From NCBI GenBank assembly GCA_001692895.1, contig KV748178.1, positions 3,892,536-3,956,535 on the forward strand: a DNA stretch of 64,000 nt. The letters are read 5' to 3'. The stretch is from Cenococcum geophilum 1.58 (Eukaryota; Ascomycota; Dothideomycetes; Gloniales; Gloniaceae). The notes below the pieces were generated by a model. The model was not told the DNA's origin. It saw nothing but the letters and a program-made list of their open reading frames with translations, and did no database searches. Of this stretch, positions 60,194 to 64,000 are shown piece after piece; within the stretch, counting starts at the first letter, position 1, and each line of letters begins with the position of its first letter. A program made the position numbers and the translations under genes.

Positions 60194-60561
60194 TATTGAT
60201 TGAATTGCCAAGCCAGCGAGCTCTCAGTTGATTGAATTGATTGAGTCTTGGCATCCAATTCAATTCAATATTTAAACCTGGGTGATTGAGTACCAAGCCT
60301 GGATATATTTAAGTACTTTCTTAGGAAAAAAAAGGTGGTTAAGCTTTAGATAATATTAGCGACTTAGTTAATCAAGGCACAAGCGCGGCAAGGGTAGACG
60401 CGCAAGCCTATACGACCGCGCAAGCCGTAAGTAGGTCTAGATGATTTATATTGTACTGATGGATCTCCCTGAGTAGCCCCAGAGAATCAAGCTTCAATTG
60501 ATCAAGGCAATATACCTGAGAATTACAACCGCTTAAACCTTCGATAGGAAATACAAGCATT
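60194..60561. other. 3' flank of the CorA-like gene
   Basis: Normal composition. Contains repeated TTGATTGAATTG words at about 60197-60270 and no supported ORF. Likely 3' UTR and terminator region of the gene to the right. Confidence 0.45.
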
Positions 60562-63500
60562 TTATGCCTTCGACTCTTCTGCGTTTCCTGTTGTCCTCCG
60601 CCTGGGACGAAGCCATGGCACACGACGCTGAGCCTGACCCAAATCTTCACGAGGCGGCATCTGGCCGTCCATTGATATATTAAAAACATTCTTAATCCAT
60701 TTAGGCGTGGATGGGGGCCCATTCCTCAACACCCCGAGTATGTAATTCTTTCGCAAGACGCAGAAAGCGATGACGCCGACAAGTACTAAGGAGGCGAATT
60801 CTCCGGCAGCTAAGAAAAGTTAGACAAGCCATGTCAACCGTGTACTAGCCAATTTACTCATATATTTCCCAACCCATCCGCGAGTAAGTTCAATGCCTTG
60901 GCCATTATGAGGATAATCTTTTATTTGCAGAGCAAATAAGGCCGCTATGAATGAAAGAGGCGCCTATACAGAATGAGTAGAAACAAATATCATCATGAAC
61001 GAAGCCCTTACGAATATGATTGTCACAAGAGTGAATGCGAATATGTATTGTCCTTGTAATCGAGCGTACTCTGCCTCAACAATGGAGATTTGAGCCTGCT
61101 TCATGTTGAGAAGATGATCAAGCTAGATCTGTTCAGTCGGAGATACACTGGACGAATAGGCATGGACAAACCGAATCTTGAACCCTCTGGGCATCATCCT
61201 TCAACTTCTCAATACGGTCTTCTCTGGACTTCAACCCGCTTGCTCTCATGAAATCATCGAAGTGCCGTGTTTCATGCCAGTTTAAATGATGAGCAAGTTT
61301 GTCAATTACATCTCTCTGGTCATTTAAGACGCGATGGAGTATGTTTAGTTCGTCCCGGATATCCTTGATTTCTCGAAGCAAACTTATTTCTTCCATGATT
61401 GATATTTCTGGCGTCCCGAAGTCTCTCCGCGGGAGTCTCGCTTTGCTGCCAATTTGTTCTGGCCTGCGGGATATTTCCTCTATCATTGTCTTGAAACCTT
61501 CGTAGCATTTGGTTTCGGCATCCGACTGGGATGGTTAGTCATGGATATTCTGAATAGCAGGCATTCCGGATGGTAGAATGGAAGGTAAACCTACTATTTT
61601 TGCAATTTCATTGGCAAAGATATCCAAAAAGTGTTCGTCTAACCCGGACTTGAAAGGTTCCTCCGTGAAAGTTACACATCGATATACAATATGTTCAACA
61701 AGTTCTTCGGGAGAAGAAAATGTGATTGTGTCCTCGTCATTGATACTATTCAGAAGTGTTTTCTCTGCGCCTTGGTGCCATCTTTCTGGAAAACTAGTGA
61801 TAATCGTACCTAAATCAGGTAAATAAGCAGGTTAATGGCCTATCAGGTTTAGCACCTACGCTCATCGATCTTCCAAAGCCACAATTGATTCACCATGAGT
61901 ATCTTTATTTGCCGTGATCGATCCGTTTGATTTTCGTCGTATCGACTGGTCTGATGCACGTTGCCATCAACTATGGACTGCTGCTGGTTTTCACGCCGAA
62001 TAGAGCTCATTGTTCGGGCCGATAGAAAAGCCAGCTGAGCCTGCTCTTTATCTTTTTGAGCCGAGGTAGGCTGTCGACCTCGTACTTCTTGTCTCTTCCG
62101 AGCAATTTCTTTCTCAGTCAGGGTCATCTTCTTCCCTTGACCAGGCTGTTCTGGAACCTTTGGATGTTTCCGTTCCGTATATCGATATACGACCTGGTCT
62201 CTATCTCGTGCAGAGGTGTCATCAAGAGTCTCATAGTAATATTGGTCCAAAGTCCTAGACACATGAAGACCTGAACAACCACCATATTCTTTCATTAGGC
62301 TATTCATCTTGGGGAACTGCTGCTTTTTACCAGGTAAATCACTGCTCCCCAGGTACCCCTTGGTTAAGTCGCTACGGTCCAAGTATTCCTGAGTTTCAAC
62401 ATCGATATAGGGTATCTATAGAGAATCATTGTTAGCTTTACTAGGCCTGAATCTGGCAGCAGAGAGAAGAGGTAATAGCGAATTCCGAGAAACACATTCA
62501 AAGCTTGCCATTTTGACGGCGATCATGTTTCGGGAACAGGCTGTCCGCAGATTTGATATCAAGCAAACAAGCAAGTCAGCTGCTGAGACCATTCACGCCT
62601 TCGCAGACCAACAATTGGCCCGGGCGGATTCGCTTGCTAGCTAATATCCACTCTGGAGCCTCTGCCTCTCCGCAATGATGGGTGGAGAATAGCTTGGTGA
62701 CGCTACACGTTTGGGGGCGACCATGTGAAATCACATACCACCAGCGAGAACCGTGACTGTCCGTCTGTCACGGTTGACACAGATAATCTTCTAGAACCTC
62801 TTTTTGACTGCTTAGCAGAGACATCTTTCAAGACGTCGGTCAAGTTTTTAAAGACATCAGTCAGGTTCTTAGAATATCTTTCGCTTATACGGTCACCTGA
62901 ACCATCCTCATCCTCTTTGATCTGACCTGTGAATTTCATAGATGCTATACTGCAACGCTTTTCTTCACCACTTTTCTCAAACCAGCCTAGATTATCGTTT
63001 GTGAGCGATGCATCGATACTGTCTTCAGCAGTTGTTGATCCAGCAGCAGTAGAGACGCTACGCGCTGCCTTTAGGCTCGAGGGAAGGGCTTGCGCCTGGT
63101 GAATGGTATTAGTTGATTTAGCTTTGCATAAGTAAAGTATAGGTCAAGTCGGCCTGACCTACATGGAATGTTGGTCTTCTGAAGTAAGAATGAGTACTTG
63201 ATCCTTTATGCTCGTAAAAGCACTTGTCAATGAAGTCAAGAATGTCTTTGCAGCTGTTTTCACTGTGTCCCTGGATGAATGATAACCTCTTTATTAGATC
63301 CTGTGAAGAGTGTTAACACTCTTACTGGCTTTGAGAAACTAATATTCTGTTCTACTTACTTTCGCCCAGGTAGCCTAAGTGCAATATTTAGCCAGAACAA
63401 CTTTCCCGAATGTTTAATTCATCTTACATTATTGGCAGGAAGATGAATCCATTTCCATGTCGCGCTTTCAACCTGTTCCTTCATTTTCTCCCTCAATGTT

Positions 63501-64000
63501 TCAAGCTCAATACATGAGTCATCGTACAGGTCTTTAATTGCCTCTACAGATATTTTCTTCAGCAATTCGTCATCGTATAAGACGTCATGCACTGATGCAT
63601 TGCGGGATTTTGAAGCACCGTCGTGATAGTACTTAATATGAGCTAGAAATTTATGGCATACTTCGCGTCTTGTCTCAGAGGATTCAGCTGGCGGCTTCTG
63701 ACGAATATAATTTTCTGGTCCCTGTTTTAGGGCCCGGACTGGGGGATTATCGAGAATCTCGTTCAAGTTCTCATCTCCAGATGTGAGCATATCAGCCGTC
63801 CCACGAGCCGTCTCACCGTCGTTGTTCGTAATCAATGCGTCCGCGCCATTTTGAAGTAGCAAAGTCATTAGACCCTTCTGTCCATGCTCGACCACATTGT
63901 GAAGTGGTGTCAAGCCCTCTGTATTCTGTATATTCGGACTAGCACCATTTTCTAAGAGTAGCGCTGCGACTTCAGTAGTCTGCTCTGTGTTTTGCATCAG
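60562..64000 (-). CDS. ankyrin-repeat/CorA-like membrane protein, 5' partial
   Basis: Minus-strand gene entering from beyond 64000. Exons: 64000-63428, 63374-63360, 63300-63163, 63095-62709, 62415-61860, 61809-61595, 61525-61172, 61122-61012, 60963-60858, 60809-60562 (stop). Every junction is GT...AG and keeps phase; about 899 residues are visible. Order: ankyrin repeats (LLLENGASPNIQN, TPLHNVVEHGQ, LLLQNGADALITN) at the right edge; WKWIHLPANN continuing through a microexon into ATWAKDLIKRL; a low-complexity linker; SRTLDQYYYETLDD and DRDQVVYRYT; LMVNQLWLWKIDE then TIITSFPERW; a coiled coil (INxLHRVLNDQRDVIDKL region); and a CorA-like C terminus with two membrane helices (FAFTLVTIIFAPLSFIAALF; ASLVLVGVIAFCVL). 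The CorA GMN signature is absent, usual for this fungal family, so ion transport is unproven. Confidence 0.85.
62416..62708 (+). other. long intron with an opposite-strand ORF
   Basis: The 293-bp intron of the CorA-like gene (GTGTAG...CTATAG) is several times longer than the others (48-69 bp). On the plus strand 62429-62644 is open, including MFREQAVRRFDIKQTSKSAA. I do not recognise the product and it may be chance. Confidence 0.35.

Noticed and set aside
1..64000. tRNA or rRNA genes
   Set aside because: No cloverleaf with conserved A/B boxes and no rRNA-like stretch was recognised on either strand by eye.

Overview
The window reads as an AT-rich, transposon-dense block of a filamentous ascomycete (Pezizomycotina) genome. 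Two islands of normal composition (about 37.85-39.64 kb and 60.2-64.0 kb) carry intron-containing fungal genes with 48-107 bp introns and GT...AG borders. Everything else is depleted in CpA/TpG, rich in TpA, and full of TAA/TAG codons exactly where Gln or Trp codons would be expected. That is the signature of repeat-induced point mutation (RIP). Element families were recognised by reading through those stops. I saw no intact transposon ORF.

Layout. 1-6.47 kb: minus-strand Ty3/Gypsy chromovirus relic, cut by the window edge. 6.48-9.25 kb: unidentified RIP-mutated DNA holding a solo LTR. About 9.5-37.4 kb: a plus-strand Tad-like LINE (its own ORF1 or that of a related copy, then ORF2 endonuclease and reverse transcriptase) that is broken by a PiggyBac relic, an unidentified ~290 bp insert, two solo LTRs, an inverted LINE copy, and a pogo/Fot1-like DNA transposon. 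The pogo-like element holds a Gypsy element, which in turn holds another LINE (inside its 5' LTR) and a complete minus-strand Copia element. Most of these insertions are proved by matching target-site duplications (TSDs): CAAAT (Copia), AGGGG (Gypsy), a 15-bp TSD (inner LINE), TA (pogo-like), a 12-bp TSD (inverted LINE), and ATAG and CTAG (solo LTRs).

37.85-39.64 kb: a gene island with one apparently intact short-chain dehydrogenase/reductase gene (three exons, minus strand). 40.02-54.54 kb: a chromovirus with 319-bp LTRs and TSD CTTAC, carrying a second chromovirus (187-bp LTRs, TSD GACTA) inside its gag. 55.17-57.38 kb: a 5'-truncated second copy of the 19-35 kb Gypsy element. 57.38-59.6 kb: a Crypton-type tyrosine-recombinase relic (Ndc10_II-like plus GCR1_C-like domains) interrupted by a solo LTR (TSD ATATA). 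59.95-60.19 kb: a MITE with ~70-bp inverted repeats and TA TSD, sitting at the border between RIP-mutated and normal DNA. 60.56-64.0 kb: a nine-exon minus-strand gene for an ankyrin-repeat/CorA-like membrane protein, open at the right window edge and containing a 15-nt microexon.

The genes do not form an evident pathway. The window is best understood as a stratigraphic record of successive transposition followed by RIP, flanking two gene islands. No tRNA, rRNA or CRISPR array was recognised. All domain calls are from reading translations by eye; no database search was run.
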